Source: an uncultured Prevotellaceae bacterium (GTDB lineage: Bacteria > Bacteroidota > Bacteroidia > Bacteroidales > Bacteroidaceae). Taken from it: a stretch of DNA of 64,000 bases. The notes beneath the pieces were generated by a model. It did no database searches. It was given only the letters and a program-made list of their open reading frames with translations, and was not told the DNA's origin. The stretch is from NCBI GenBank assembly GCA_902767775.1, contig CACXIP010000024.1, positions 31,002 through 95,001 on the forward strand, in the 5' to 3' direction. The position numbers and the translations under genes are program-made. The stretch's first letter is position 1, and each line of letters starts with the position of its first letter. Shown in pieces: positions 63,661 through 64,000 of this stretch.

Positions 63661-64000
63661 CACGAGTTGAAGAATTCAAGAATTCAAGAATTAGAGAATT
63701 GTTGCTACGCGTATCAATTCTCTAATTCGCTCATTCGGGAATATTTTGTTTTTGTCACGAATTCAAGAATTAAAGAATTGTTGTCATGGCATTTCAATTC
63801 TCTAATTCGACAATTCGGGATTATTATATTTTTGTCACGAATTGGAGAATTCAAGAATTATTGTTCTGGCGTATCAATTCGCTAATTCGACAATTCGGGA
63901 ATATTATGTTTTTGTCACGAATTAAAGAATTGTTGCTATGCGTATCAATTCGCTAATTCGACAATTCGGGAGTATTATGTTTTTGTCACGAATTAAAGAA
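63661..64000 (+). repeat. Hairpin-forming ~80-bp tandem repeat, runs off the window
   Basis: Units are marked by CACGA at 63661, 63756, 63836, 63916 and 63987 (spacings 95, 80, 80, 71). Each unit holds GAATTCAAG-type pieces, AGAATTG and its inverse CAATTCT, then a CTAATTCG(A)CAATTCGGGA-type piece and a T-rich end. In the first unit a perfect 13-bp inverted repeat (63689-63701 with 63715-63727) can fold. Length differences come from extra 9-bp GAATTCAAG pieces. The array continues past base 64000. Confidence 0.85.

Noticed and set aside
63661-64000. CRISPR array
   Set aside because: The units are mostly the same along their full length, with no unique spacers of even size and no cas genes nearby.
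1-64000. tRNA, rRNA, insertion sequences or phage genes
   Set aside because: No cloverleaf-type sequence, rRNA motif, transposase or integrase motif was recognised on reading; a tRNAscan or ISfinder search was not possible.

Overview
The window is bacterial chromosome of the order Bacteroidales, most like Prevotellaceae (Prevotella/Segatella/Xylanibacter). The grounds are two SusC/SusD systems, many lipoproteins and glycan hydrolases, a hybrid two-component system, Bacteroidetes-type promoters (TTTG, about 19 bp, TAnnTTTG), starts without clear Shine-Dalgarno sequences, and C-terminal tails with a Y-N-L-x-G ... G-I-Y-x-x-x-G-K pattern. No rRNA, tRNA, CRISPR array, transposase or phage gene was recognised. 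The genus is an inference.

Layout. (1) 1-7405 (+): a SusC (partial)/SusD operon that carries a metallopeptidase-like lipoprotein without its HExxH motif, a secreted TlpA-type thioredoxin protein, and an S41 protease fused to thioredoxin. (2) 7406-8492: a predicted structured leader RNA, then riboflavin synthase and a strong terminator. (3) 8500-14043: two copies of a small-peptide gene (58 and 54 aa), both missed by ordinary ORF calling. Each lies behind the same upstream arrangement: three TGTCGCA-type boxes and a promoter at matching spacings. A secreted protein follows the first copy. Between the copies lie a DUF4380-like protein, a GH78 rhamnosidase-like enzyme and a small membrane protein. 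(4) 14055-19284 (-): an outer-membrane barrel protein, a ToxR-like membrane-bound transcription factor with a plausible tandem binding site, and three small enzymes or unknowns.

(5) 19452-39353 (-): one tightly packed nine-gene polysaccharide utilisation locus of about 20 kb. In transcription order it holds a glutaminase-like protein, an IPT/NHL lipoprotein, SusC, SusD, a DUF1735-type lipoprotein, GH92, GH76, a giant glutaminase-like/GH2 fusion and GH43. GH92 plus GH76 suggests alpha-mannan or mannose-containing glycans. (6) 39594-45779: a GH43-like lipoprotein that has lost catalytic residues, a hybrid two-component regulator and a membrane acyltransferase. (7) 45970-57865: a second carbohydrate group with a small secreted protein, a GH127/DUF1680 gene broken by one in-frame stop, a large secreted multidomain protein, GH115 and a duplicated GH43-CBM6 protein. 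This set suggests glucuronoarabinoxylan or arabinose-rich glycans. A candidate small RNA lies between the last two genes. (8) 58013-64000: two lipoproteins, an M6 protease with a dockerin-like tail, glutathione peroxidase, thioredoxin reductase, a secreted unknown and a hairpin-forming tandem repeat that runs off the window.

The strongest candidate for something undescribed is the pair of small-peptide loci with their matching upstream boxes.
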